A stretch of DNA of 64,000 bases. Source: Lysobacter sp. M2-1. Its GTDB lineage: Bacteria > Pseudomonadota > Gammaproteobacteria > Xanthomonadales > Xanthomonadaceae. How positions within the stretch are numbered: position 1 is the stretch's first letter; each line of letters opens with the position of its first letter. The position numbers were made by a program, and so were the translations under genes. The notes beneath the pieces are model-generated. The model had not been told where the DNA came from. It ran no database searches and saw only the letters and a program-made list of their open reading frames with translations. Below are positions 27,603 through 36,683 of the stretch, piece after piece. The stretch spans positions 1,364,001 through 1,428,000 of the forward strand of contig NZ_JAKPBU010000001.1 of the NCBI RefSeq assembly GCF_022662495.1, in the 5' to 3' direction.

Positions 27603-30326
27603 ATGAACCTTCCCCAGCCGGACGAACCGCTGCGCGGGCCGCTCGCATTCAGCCAGACCGATGCGCTGCTGCGCGACGACGTGCGCGAGCTCGGGGCGCT
27701 GGTCGGCGAGATCCTCGCCGAGCAGTGCGGCCCGGCCTTCCTGCGGCACGTCGAGGACATCCGCCGGCTGGCGATCGCGCGCCGCGAACAGCACGCCCCG
27801 GTCGATGCGCTGGCCGGGAGCCTGGCGCAGGTGACGCTGTCGGAAGCCGAGCAATTGGTGCGGGCCTTCTCCAGCTACTTCGGCGCGGTCAACCTGGCCG
27901 AGCGCGTCCACCGCATCCGTCGCCGCCGCGACTACCAGCGCACCGGTGCGGCGCCGCAGCCGGGCAGCCTGGAAGACGTGCTGCGTGGCCTACGCGATGC
28001 CGGCGTATCCCTGGCCGACCTGCAGGCCCTGCTGCCGCGGATGCAGGTCGAGCCGGTGTTCACAGCGCATCCCACCGAAGCGGTGCGGCGCGCGCTGCTG
28101 TTGAAGGAACACACCATCGTCGAGCGGCTGGTCGCCGATATCGATCGCACCCGTACCCCGCCGGAGCGTCGCGCCGACCAGGCCCGCATCCGCCAGTCGC
28201 TGACCACCGCCTGGCAGACCACCGAATCGCCCGCCCACCAGCCCAGCGTCACCGACGAAGTCGAGCACATCGGCTTCTACCTGGTGAACGTGCTGTTCCG
28301 GGTGCTGCCGGTGTTCTACGAAAGCTTCGGCGACGCAGTCGAGGCCGTGTACGGCGAGCGCATCGCATTGCCGCCGGTACTGCGCTTCGGCACCTGGGTC
28401 GGCGGCGACATGGACGGCAATCCGAACGTGGGCGCCGATACCATCCGCGCCGCGCTCGCCGCGCAGCGCAGCCAGGCGCTGGCCGCCTATCGCAGCGACC
28501 TGCGTGCGCTTGGCGACATCCTGACCCAGGGCAGCGCCCGCGTCGCGGTGGATGACGACATCGGGCGACGCACCGCGCGCTATCGCGCGATGTTGCCCGC
28601 AACCGAGGCCGAAGCGAAACCGCGGCTGGCCGACATGCCCTACCGCCAGCTGCTCGAGCTGATGCGCCTGCGCCTGGCCGCCACCGCCGGCGAAGCCAGC
28701 GGCCTGGGCTATCGCGATGCCGCCGACTTCATCGACGACCTCGAGGCGATCGACACCAGCCTGGCGCGCCACGGCGGCGAGCACGCGGGGCGTTTCGCCC
28801 TGCAGCGCGTGCTGTGGCGCGCGCGCAGCTTCGGCCTGCACATGGCCGCGCTCGACCTGCGCCAGGATTCTGCGGCGCACGACGAGGCGCTGGCGGCGCT
28901 GGAAAACGTCGACTGGGCTTCGCGTTCCCCAGCGCAACGCATCGCGCGCCTGCACGCGCTGATCGACGGTGCGCCGCCGGCATCGCCAGACGCGGAAGGC
29001 GCCTCGTCCACGCTGGCCGTGTTCCGCGCCGTCCGCGAGCTGCGCACACAGTTCGGTGAGCACGCCTTCGGCCCCTATATCATCAGCATGAGCCGCAGCG
29101 CGGCCGACGCACTGGCGGTGCTGGCGCTGGCGCGCATCGCCGATTGCATCGAAGGCGATGGACGGGTGCCGCTCGACATCGCGCCGCTGTTCGAGACCGT
29201 GGCCGACCTGGAAGCGGCGAATGGCGTCATGCGCGCATTGTTCGACGATCCGGTATATCGCCGCCATCTGGCTGCGCGCGGCGACCGCCAGGTGGTGATG
29301 CTCGGTTACTCCGACAGCGCCAAGGATGGCGGCCTGCTGGCCTCGCGTTGGGCGCTGCAACGCGCACAGGTGGAACTGCTGGAGCTGGCGGGCGCGGCCG
29401 GTGTGCGGATCGTGTTCTTCCACGGCCGCGGCGGTTCGGTCAGCCGCGGCGGCGGCAAGACCGAGCGAGCGATCATCGCCGCGCCGCGCGGCTCCATCGA
29501 CGGCCGCCTGCGCGTGACCGAGCAGGGCGAGGTGATCCACCGCAAGTACGGGATCCGCGCACTTGCATTGCGCAACCTGGAGCAGGCTGCCGGCGCAGTG
29601 CTGCGCGCTTCGCTGCGCCCACGTGCGCCAGAACCGCGCGAGGCGCAATGGCGCACGATCGCGGCCGAACTCGCCGGCGTCTCCAGCGCCACCTATCGCG
29701 CGCTGGTCCACGAACGCGAGGACTTTCCGGCCTACTTCCGTGCCGCCACCCCGATCGACGTGATCGAGCGGATGCGGATCGGTTCGCGCCCCTCGCGCCG
29801 CCGCGACGGCGGCATCGGCAATCTGCGTGCGATCCCCTGGGTCTTCGCCTGGTCGCAGAACCGCTCCGGCCTGACCGGGTGGTATGGCGTCGGTACCGCG
29901 CTGCACCACGGCATCGCCACGCACGGTCTGGAGGCGATGACTGCGATGGCGCGTGAATGGCCGTTCTTCGCGGCGATGCTCGACGATGTCGAGATGCTGA
30001 TGGCCAAGTCCGACCTCGACATCTTCGAGCGTTATTCGCACCTGGCCGACGATGCGCACGACGCGTTCTTCCCGGAGATCGCCGCCGAGTTCGCGCGCGC
30101 CCGCGACGCGATCCTGCAGCTCAAACAGCGCAATGCGCTGCTCGCCGGCGACTACCGGCTGAGCCTGTCGATCCGCCTGCGCAATCCCTACGTCGATCCG
30201 ATCAGCGTGCTGCAGGTCGAGCTCCTGCGCCGCTGGCGCGCGGGCGACCGCCAGGACGACGCGCTTCTGCACGTGTTATTGGCCACGGTCAACGGGATCG
30301 CCGCGGGCATCCAGAACACCGGTTGA
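27603..30326 (+). CDS. ppc: Phosphoenolpyruvate carboxylase
   Basis: A 907-residue cytoplasmic enzyme fixing bicarbonate onto phosphoenolpyruvate to give oxaloacetate, the anaplerotic feed of the TCA cycle. Diagnostic motifs are FTAHPTEAVRR (catalytic His, about residue 156), GGDMDGNPNV (about 268), GYSDSAKDGG (about 565), the mobile loop FHGRGGSVSRGGGKT (about 605) and the C-terminal QNTG. All catalytic elements are intact and the length is standard. The start at 27603 gives MNLPQPDEPL. Upstream sequence has a TAGCCT-like -10 candidate only a few bases before the start, so the leader may be very short. Confidence 0.97.
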   Translation: MNLPQPDEPLRGPLAFSQTDALLRDDVRELGALVGEILAEQCGPAFLRHVEDIRRLAIARREQHAPVDALAGSLAQVTLSEAEQLVRAFSSYFGAVNLAERVHRIRRRRDYQRTGAAPQPGSLEDVLRGLRDAGVSLADLQALLPRMQVEPVFTAHPTEAVRRALLLKEHTIVERLVADIDRTRTPPERRADQARIRQSLTTAWQTTESPAHQPSVTDEVEHIGFYLVNVLFRVLPVFYESFGDAVEAVYGERIALPPVLRFGTWVGGDMDGNPNVGADTIRAALAAQRSQALAAYRSDLRALGDILTQGSARVAVDDDIGRRTARYRAMLPATEAEAKPRLADMPYRQLLELMRLRLAATAGEASGLGYRDAADFIDDLEAIDTSLARHGGEHAGRFALQRVLWRARSFGLHMAALDLRQDSAAHDEALAALENVDWASRSPAQRIARLHALIDGAPPASPDAEGASSTLAVFRAVRELRTQFGEHAFGPYIISMSRSAADALAVLALARIADCIEGDGRVPLDIAPLFETVADLEAANGVMRALFDDPVYRRHLAARGDRQVVMLGYSDSAKDGGLLASRWALQRAQVELLELAGAAGVRIVFFHGRGGSVSRGGGKTERAIIAAPRGSIDGRLRVTEQGEVIHRKYGIRALALRNLEQAAGAVLRASLRPRAPEPREAQWRTIAAELAGVSSATYRALVHEREDFPAYFRAATPIDVIERMRIGSRPSRRRDGGIGNLRAIPWVFAWSQNRSGLTGWYGVGTALHHGIATHGLEAMTAMAREWPFFAAMLDDVEMLMAKSDLDIFERYSHLADDAHDAFFPEIAAEFARARDAILQLKQRNALLAGDYRLSLSIRLRNPYVDPISVLQVELLRRWRAGDRQDDALLHVLLATVNGIAAGIQNTG

Positions 30327-30431
30327 GGGCCGCCCGCGATCGCCCGGCCCCGCGGCCGGTCACGCCGCGCCCATGCGTTTTTCCCTGCTGGCCGTGCCGC
30401 GTCGCAGCGTGCACATCGGCCACGGCTACGT

Positions 30432-30448
30432 ATACTCCCCGCCAGTAT
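30432..30448. promoter_or_regulatory. Candidate FrmR operator
   Basis: ATACT-N7-AGTAT (ATACTCCCCGCCAGTAT) with a C-rich centre, located 18-34 bases before the frmR start. The layout resembles the ATACT/AGTAT sites bound by formaldehyde-sensing FrmR in enterobacteria. Confidence 0.6.
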
Positions 30449-30465
30449 CCATCCGGGTCGCACCC

Positions 30466-30750
30466 TTGCCACATTCTCCCGAGGAAAAAAAACGCGCCAT
30501 CACCCGCCTGCGCCGCATCCGCGGCCAAGTGGAGGGGCTGGAACGCGCGATCGCGGCGGGGACCGACTGCGGGCCGGTGCTGCAGCAGATCGCGGCGTTG
30601 CGCGGCGCGGTCAACGGCCTGATGGCGGACATCCTGGATGGTCACCTGCATGAGGAGTTCACCCAGGTCGCGGTCGATCCGAAGATCCGCAAACAGCACC
30701 AGGCGAGCATCGAACAGGTGATCGCACTGGTGCGTTCCTACCTCAAGTAA
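30466..30750 (+). CDS. frmR: Formaldehyde-responsive repressor FrmR (TTG start)
   Basis: A 94-residue CsoR/RcnR-family repressor. Using the TTG at 30466 the protein begins MPHSPEEKK, matching E. coli FrmR from its first residue. This places Pro2, Cys35 (in TDCGPVLQQI) and His60 exactly where they are in E. coli, where Pro2 and Cys35 are cross-linked by formaldehyde to relieve repression. An in-frame ATG further upstream (30373) would put Pro2 inside the chain and run through the operator, so it is rejected. The absence of extra Cys/His metal ligands fits aldehyde rather than metal sensing. It heads frmA, gfa and fghA. Confidence 0.93.
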   Translation: MPHSPEEKKRAITRLRRIRGQVEGLERAIAAGTDCGPVLQQIAALRGAVNGLMADILDGHLHEEFTQVAVDPKIRKQHQASIEQVIALVRSYLK

Positions 30751-30757
30751 TCCCTGA

Positions 30758-31909
<1,152 letters not shown>

Positions 31910-31916
31910 CCCGGTT

Positions 31917-32017
31917 CCCTCTCGCGCGAGCGGGAGAGGTCAGGACGGGGGCCGCCTTTCATTGCCGCGGCCACTCGCCCGGCGCGTCGCGCCACCCTTC
32001 TCCGCAGGCGGGGAAGG
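31917..32017. repeat. Two short palindromes between frmA and gfa
   Basis: A CCCTCTCGCG...CGGGAGAGG hairpin (31917-31939) follows frmA. A second, CCCTTCTCCGC...GCGGGGAAGG (31995-32017), precedes gfa. They look like members of one CTC(CGC)-type repeat group and might weaken read-through from frmA. Confidence 0.55.
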
Positions 32018-32048
32018 CTTCCTCCTTCGCAATGATGAGGAGTCCAGC

Positions 32049-32621
32049 ATGGCTACGGTCCCGATCCATCCTGCGGTCGACAACGGCATCGTCAAGGGCG
32101 ATCCCAACTTCGCCGGCGGCACGCTCGAATGTCATTGCGCCAGCGACAAGGTCGAGGTGAAGGTGGACAGCAACGTCGCCCACAACCACGCCTGCGGCTG
32201 CACCAGATGCTGGAAGCCGGAAGGTGCGGCGTTCTCGGTGGTCGGCGTAGTCCCGCGCGACAAGGTCACGGTGACCGCGCACGAGGAAAAGCTCGCGGTC
32301 GTCGACGACAAGGCCACCATCCAGCGCCATGCATGCAAGGGCTGCGGCACCCACATGTACGGGCGGATCGAGAACAAGGATCATCCGTTCTACGGGCTGG
32401 ATTTCATCCATACCGAGCTTTCGCCGCAGCGTGGTTGGGAAGAGCCGCGCTTCGCTGCGTTCGTGTCCTCGGTCATCGAGGGCGGCGGCGCCCGGCCAGA
32501 ACAGATGGACGCGGTGCGCGCCCGCCTGGCCGAGCTCGGCCTGCCGCCATACGACGCGCTCAATCCGCCGCTGATGGACGCCATCTCCACCCACATCGCC
32601 AAGCGCAACGGCGTGCTGTAA
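32049..32621 (+). CDS. gfa: S-(hydroxymethyl)glutathione synthase (Gfa)
   Basis: A 190-residue zinc protein of the glutathione-dependent formaldehyde-activating family. Cys pairs lie in the expected order, [13 protein letters not shown] and [12 protein letters not shown], giving structural and catalytic zinc sites. Length matches Paracoccus Gfa (about 194). It speeds, or buffers, formation of hydroxymethylglutathione from formaldehyde and GSH; its true catalytic role has been debated. The ATG at 32049 follows GAGGAG at a normal distance. It lies between frmA and fghA on one strand. A shorter Gfa-like paralogue is at 47618. Confidence 0.93.
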   Translation: MATVPIHPAVDNGIVKGDPNFAGGTLECHCASDKVEVKVDSNVAHNHACGCTRCWKPEGAAFSVVGVVPRDKVTVTAHEEKLAVVDDKATIQRHACKGCGTHMYGRIENKDHPFYGLDFIHTELSPQRGWEEPRFAAFVSSVIEGGGARPEQMDAVRARLAELGLPPYDALNPPLMDAISTHIAKRNGVL

Positions 32622-32627
32622 AGCTTG

Positions 32628-32702
32628 CCCCGGACCCGATCCGGGGGCGGGTCTCGACCCGCCGCACGGTGAGATGGAAGGCACGGCGGGTCAAGGCCCG
32701 CC
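32628..32702. repeat. Palindromes in the gfa-fghA gap
   Basis: CCCCGGACCCGATCCGGGG (32628-32646) abuts GGCGGGTCTCGACCCGCC (32646-32663), with a third, GGCGGGTCAAGGCCCGCC, at 32685-32702. The last ends just before the fghA ribosome site GAGG. Confidence 0.7.
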
Positions 32703-32715
32703 CTACGAGGTCAAC

Positions 32716-33546
32716 ATGCAACAGCTCGAATCGCACGCCTGCTTCGGCGGTACCCAGCAGGTCTGGTCGCACCGCTCCGACGCGCTCGACTGCGAGATGA
32801 AGTTCGCGATCTACCTGCCGCCGCAGGTGCAGCAGGGAGCGGTGCCGGCGCTGTACTGGCTGTCCGGCCTGACCTGCACCGAACAGAACTTCATCATTAA
32901 GGCCGGCGCGCAACGCTACGCGGCCGAATACGGCATCGCCCTTGTCGCGCCGGATACAAGTCCGCGCGGCGCCGGCGTTGCCGACGCCGAGGGCTACGAC
33001 ATCGGCCTGGGCGCAGGGTTCTACGTCAATGCCACGCAGGCGCCATGGTCGGCGCATTACCGGATGTACGACTACGTGGTCGATGAACTGCCCGCGTTGG
33101 TGGAAGGCGAGTTTGCGGTTACGTCCGCGCGTGCGATCAGCGGACATTCGATGGGGGGACACGGCGCGCTGGTGATCGCGCTCAGGAACCCGGACAGATA
33201 CCGCAGCGTGTCGGCGTTTTCGCCGATCGTGGCCCCGTCGCAGGTGCCCTGGGGCGAGAAGGCGTTCCGCCAGTATCTGGGCAACGACCGTGAAGCCTGG
33301 AAGGCCTACGACGCCACCGAGCTGGTGCGCGACGGCAGCGGCGACCTGCCGCTGCTGGTCGACCAGGGTGAGGCCGACGAATTCCTTGCATTGCAATTGA
33401 AGCCGCAACTGCTGCAATCCGCGTGCGAAGCCGCAGGCCGTCCGCTGAACTTGCGCATGCAGCCGGGTTACGACCACAGCTATTACTTCATCGCCAGCTT
33501 CATCGGCGAGCACGTCGCCCATCACGCGGCCGCGTTGAAGGCATAG
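32716..33546 (+). CDS. fghA: S-formylglutathione hydrolase
   Basis: A 276-residue serine esterase splitting S-formylglutathione into formate and glutathione, the last step of the pathway. The triad is Ser in GHSMGGHGA, Asp in DQGEADEF and His in GYDHSYYF. LSGLTCTEQNFI near residue 50 is a family hallmark. The ATG at 32716 gives MQQLESHACFGG, the usual N-terminus, with GAGG six bases before it. Upstream in-frame ATGs run through the palindromes and are rejected. The gene completes frmR-frmA-gfa-fghA. Confidence 0.96.
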   Translation: MQQLESHACFGGTQQVWSHRSDALDCEMKFAIYLPPQVQQGAVPALYWLSGLTCTEQNFIIKAGAQRYAAEYGIALVAPDTSPRGAGVADAEGYDIGLGAGFYVNATQAPWSAHYRMYDYVVDELPALVEGEFAVTSARAISGHSMGGHGALVIALRNPDRYRSVSAFSPIVAPSQVPWGEKAFRQYLGNDREAWKAYDATELVRDGSGDLPLLVDQGEADEFLALQLKPQLLQSACEAAGRPLNLRMQPGYDHSYYFIASFIGEHVAHHAAALKA

Positions 33547-33552
33547 CAATCC

Positions 33553-34236
33553 CTACGGCGATCCGGCGAGCAGGAAGTCGGTATAGGCGAAGCGGCCGTC
33601 GCGCAGTACGGTTTCACCGCATTGCAGCGCGAGCGGACGGGCGAACATCGGGCCGGCCCAGGCGCAGGTGTGGAACTCGCCGTTCTCGCCGCAGAGGTCG
33701 ATGCCCGCAGGCAAGGCATCGAGCAGGGCGGCGTCGAATGCGCGGCCCGCGAACCTGGCGTCGAGCTGCGTGGTGTCCACGCAGCACACATGTGCGCGCA
33801 AGCCGCCGTCGATCATCTCCCGCGCCAGCATCGACGTGTCGCTGTCGAACAATGGGAACAGCGGCGTCCACCCCAGCGTCGCGCACAGCGTCTCGCGCCA
33901 GGCGCGGATGTCGGCCAGGAACAGGTCGCCGAATGCGATCGTTGCAAGGCCGGGCCAGCGCGTGCGGGCTTCGGCCAGACCCGCCGCGAAGCTCGCGACA
34001 TAGGCCTCGTTGTCGGCATCGCGCGGGATCCGCGCTTCGATCACCGGCAATCCCACGGCGTCCGCCTGGGCATGCAACACCGCGGTGCGGATGCCCTGCA
34101 TCGAGATGCGTTCGTATTCCGCGGTGATGGTACTCAGCAGCCCGACCACCTCGACTCGGTCGTGCCGGCGCAGCGCGTGCAAGGCCCAGGCCGCATCCTT
34201 GCCACCGCTCCAGGACAGTAGAACCGGTGCGCGCAT
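33553..34236 (-). CDS. PP-loop ATPase, diphthine-ammonia-ligase-like (DUF71)
   Basis: A 227-residue ATP pyrophosphatase-fold protein. The N-terminal SWSGGKDA is the PP-loop that binds ATP, and GENGEFHTCAW is the second signature of the DUF71/Dph6 family. Eukaryotic and archaeal members amidate diphthine on EF2. Bacteria lack diphthamide, so the bacterial branch has another, unknown amidation or adenylation target; a B12-related role has been suggested for some. It converges on fghA with six bases between stops. The ATG at 34236 was chosen over 34263 because the PP-loop normally lies within ten residues of the start. Confidence 0.85.
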   Translation of the reverse strand: MRAPVLLSWSGGKDAAWALHALRRHDRVEVVGLLSTITAEYERISMQGIRTAVLHAQADAVGLPVIEARIPRDADNEAYVASFAAGLAEARTRWPGLATIAFGDLFLADIRAWRETLCATLGWTPLFPLFDSDTSMLAREMIDGGLRAHVCCVDTTQLDARFAGRAFDAALLDALPAGIDLCGENGEFHTCAWAGPMFARPLALQCGETVLRDGRFAYTDFLLAGSP

Positions 34237-34551
34237 GGCGTTCTCGCGGCGGGAATAACACAAAAATAACCGATCGTGCCGTGTTGTCGCAAAGCCGACG
34301 GAACGTCATACGACGTACGTTCTGCAGTTGCGAGGGCGGCCCGAACTGGGAACCAGTCCTCGGTCCGACATGGCAATCCTCCCCATAATACCGCCCGTCG
34401 GATACGCACGGCTTTGGGGAAGTGCGCATCCGCTGACGATGCAAGGAGGTGTCGGAACGGATCCCCCGGATCCAGTCCGGAACGCGCCTGCGCGTTCCGG
34501 CACCGGCCTGAAGGCCGGCGTCCAGAGCCCTCCACATCCGGTAGTTCGCCA
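34237..34551. other. 315-bp intergenic region with two hairpins
   Basis: Besides the minus-strand promoter, this gap holds two palindromes directly before the metalloprotease: a perfect 10-bp stem CCGGAACGCG (34477-34500) and CCGGCCTGAAGGCCGG (34503-34518). CCGGATCCAGTCCGG lies just before them. No gene is supported here. The hairpins may belong to the repeat families elsewhere in the window and would lie in the protease leader. Confidence 0.6.
34264..34292 (-). promoter_or_regulatory. Promoter candidate for the PP-loop ATPase gene
   Basis: On the minus strand TTGCGA (34292-34287) and TTATTT (34269-34264) are 17 bp apart, followed by an AT-rich start region. The start codon is about 28 bases further on. 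Confidence 0.5.
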
Positions 34552-36552
34552 ATGCATTTGTCCCGCGCGTTTCGCCACGCAGGAAGATTCACTGCAGCCT
34601 TGCTTCTTCTTTCCGGCATCTTGGCCGGCGTCCCGGTCGGCGCCAGCCTGGCTGCAGCACCCGTCACCAGCACCGGCAAGCCGGTTGCCCTGGAAGGCGA
34701 ACTCGACGTGTTGGTCGAAGACTATGCCGACGGTCGCAGCGTCACCCGGCACTTTCTCAAGACCACGCATGGCCGCGTCGAACTGAAGTTCGGCCGCAAG
34801 CCAACAACGCTGCTCAGCGGCACGCGCGTGCGGGTCCGAGGTCAACTGGCTGGTGGCACTCTGGCGCTGGACGATGGGTCGAGCGCCAACGTCGAGGTGG
34901 TCCAGGCCGCGCTCCCCTACACGATGGGCGAGCAGCGCACGGCCGTGATCCTGGTCAACTTCCAGGACGACACCTCACAGCCGGTCACCTCGTCCGCGGC
35001 GCACAGCCTGGTGTTCACCACGGTCAGCAACTTCTACCAGGAAGCCTCGTTCCAGCAGACCTGGCTCGCCGGTCAGACGTTCGGTTGGTACACGATCCCG
35101 GTGAGCAAGAGTGTTTGCGATACCGGCGCGATCTACACCGAAGCAGACAAGGCGGTCGCCGCCAGTGGCGCCGATCTGTCGGGCTACGGACGCAAGATCT
35201 ACATGTTCCCGAGGAATGCCTGCGGGTGGACCGGGCTGGCCAACGTCGGCGGCTCGGTCACACGCGCCTGGATCAACGGTTCATTCACCCTGCAGGCCGT
35301 CGGTCACGAGCTCGGCCACAACCAGGGCCTGAGCCACGCGCACAGCCGCGACTGCGGTAGCGTCACGCTCGGCGGCACCTGCACCGTGAGCGATTACGGC
35401 GACGTCGCCGACATCATGGGCGCCGTACGCGTCGGCCACTTCAGTCCATTCCAGAAGGAGCTGATGGGTTGGCTCAACGACGGCGTGTCGCCGCCGATCC
35501 ACACAGCCAGCACCAGCGGCCGTTATTCGATCGAACCCTATTCGAGCAGCAGCGTCGGTCCGAAGGCGATCAAGATCCCACGCGGCACCGACACCAGTGG
35601 CAGGACGCTCTGGTACTACGTCGAATACCGCCAGCCGATCGGCGCCGATGCGTCGATGGGTACGGTCGGCAATCTGACCAAGGGCGTGCTGGTCCGCCTG
35701 GCCACCGAAGGCGATCGCTACAGCAGCGACCTGCTGGATACGACCCCGGCCAGCTATTCGGGCAGTACCGGCGACTTCCAGGACGGCGCGCTGGCGACGG
35801 GCCAGAGCTACAACGATGCGGGCGCGGGTGTGACCATCACGCTTGCGTCCGCCGACACCACCGGCGCGACCGTTGACGTCACCTTCAGCGGCTCCACGCC
35901 GCCACCGACCTGCACGCGCGCCGCACCGACGGTGAGCATCAGCGGCTCGACCGCCGCCGTCGCCGCCGGCAGCACCGTCAGCTACACGGTGAGCCTGAGC
36001 AACAAGGACAGCAGCGCGTGCGCGGCGACGACGTTCAACCTGGCGAAGAGCATTCCGGGCGGTTGGACCGGGACGCTGGCCGCCGGCACGCTGAGCCTGA
36101 GCCCCGGCGCCAGCGGCAGCACCACGCTGAGCGTCACTTCGCCGAGTACCGCCACGGCGGCGGGCTATGGCATCGGCGTCGGTAGCAGCAGCGCGGTCGG
36201 TAACGCCCACACCGCGAATGCCTCGGCGATCTATACGGTTGCGAGCAGCGGCACATTGAGCGAAACCGTCGGCACCAACAAGACCAGCTACCTGCGGGCC
36301 GAGACGGTGTCGATGAGCGCGCTGGTGAAGAACAACGACGTGCCGGTGAACGGCGCCAGCGTGAAGTTCACGGTGACTTTGCCGAGCGGCAGCACCACGG
36401 TCATCAGCGCGACCAGCGGCAGCGACGGTTATGCGCGCGGCACGTACAAAACCGGCAAGGGCAAGGGCGCGATCGGCAGCTACACGCTGCGTGCCGACGC
36501 CACCAGCGGCAGCAGCACCGCGACGGCCAGCACCGGTTTCAGCGTGCAGTAG
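34552..36552 (+). CDS. Secreted zinc metalloprotease, gametolysin (M11)-like, with C-terminal sandwich domains
   Basis: A 666-residue exported protease. A signal peptide (ALLLLSGILAGVPVGASLA, about 15-34) precedes a propeptide-like beta domain. The catalytic domain has HELGHNQGLSH (His252, Glu253, His256, His262) and the Met-turn DIMG (Met289), the metzincin pattern; the spacing and the DYGDVADIMG segment fit peptidase family M11. Two further Thr/Ser-rich domains follow: a NEW3-like sandwich (about 460-570) and a big-Ig-like domain (about 575-666) with a VGTNKTSYLRAETV repeat pattern. Cysteines near the active site probably pair. It is likely an extracellular degradative enzyme. The start at 34552 is chosen for the signal peptide. 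Confidence 0.82.
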   Translation: MHLSRAFRHAGRFTAALLLLSGILAGVPVGASLAAAPVTSTGKPVALEGELDVLVEDYADGRSVTRHFLKTTHGRVELKFGRKPTTLLSGTRVRVRGQLAGGTLALDDGSSANVEVVQAALPYTMGEQRTAVILVNFQDDTSQPVTSSAAHSLVFTTVSNFYQEASFQQTWLAGQTFGWYTIPVSKSVCDTGAIYTEADKAVAASGADLSGYGRKIYMFPRNACGWTGLANVGGSVTRAWINGSFTLQAVGHELGHNQGLSHAHSRDCGSVTLGGTCTVSDYGDVADIMGAVRVGHFSPFQKELMGWLNDGVSPPIHTASTSGRYSIEPYSSSSVGPKAIKIPRGTDTSGRTLWYYVEYRQPIGADASMGTVGNLTKGVLVRLATEGDRYSSDLLDTTPASYSGSTGDFQDGALATGQSYNDAGAGVTITLASADTTGATVDVTFSGSTPPPTCTRAAPTVSISGSTAAVAAGSTVSYTVSLSNKDSSACAATTFNLAKSIPGGWTGTLAAGTLSLSPGASGSTTLSVTSPSTATAAGYGIGVGSSSAVGNAHTANASAIYTVASSGTLSETVGTNKTSYLRAETVSMSALVKNNDVPVNGASVKFTVTLPSGSTTVISATSGSDGYARGTYKTGKGKGAIGSYTLRADATSGSSTATASTGFSVQ

Positions 36553-36593
36553 CCGCCGAACGCGGAAGAGCGACTGCAGAATGCAGCAAAAAA

Positions 36594-36623
36594 GAGGGCG
36601 GTGGAGGCAACTCCACCGCCCTC
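36594..36623. terminator. Bidirectional terminator between metalloprotease and acidic secreted protein
   Basis: A perfect 13-bp stem GAGGGCGGTGGAG (36594-36606) with 36611-36623 and GCAA tetraloop. A run of A before it becomes a T run on the minus strand, making it strongest for the minus-strand gene ending at 36684. Confidence 0.85.
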
Positions 36624-36683
36624 GTTCATTAGCACGACCGGGAAAGTCGTGCTGAAGGGCCTCATGCCCGTGCGCTCACCATA

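Noticed and set aside
26166-27911. 581-codon minus-strand frame opposite gshA and ppc start
   Set aside because: Overlaps two strongly supported genes and shows no domain.
27990-30272. 760-codon minus-strand frame opposite ppc
   Set aside because: Arg/Gly/Ala-rich shadow of phosphoenolpyruvate carboxylase; no start context or motif.
30421-30434. CTACGTATAC-like sequence near frmR as a fourth maltodextrin operator
   Set aside because: Only the central TACGTA matches; flanks fit the FrmR-type ATACT/AGTAT repeat better.
31917-32017. Direct/inverted short repeats as a CRISPR array
   Set aside because: Too few units, palindromic and unevenly spaced; they fit dispersed palindromes instead.
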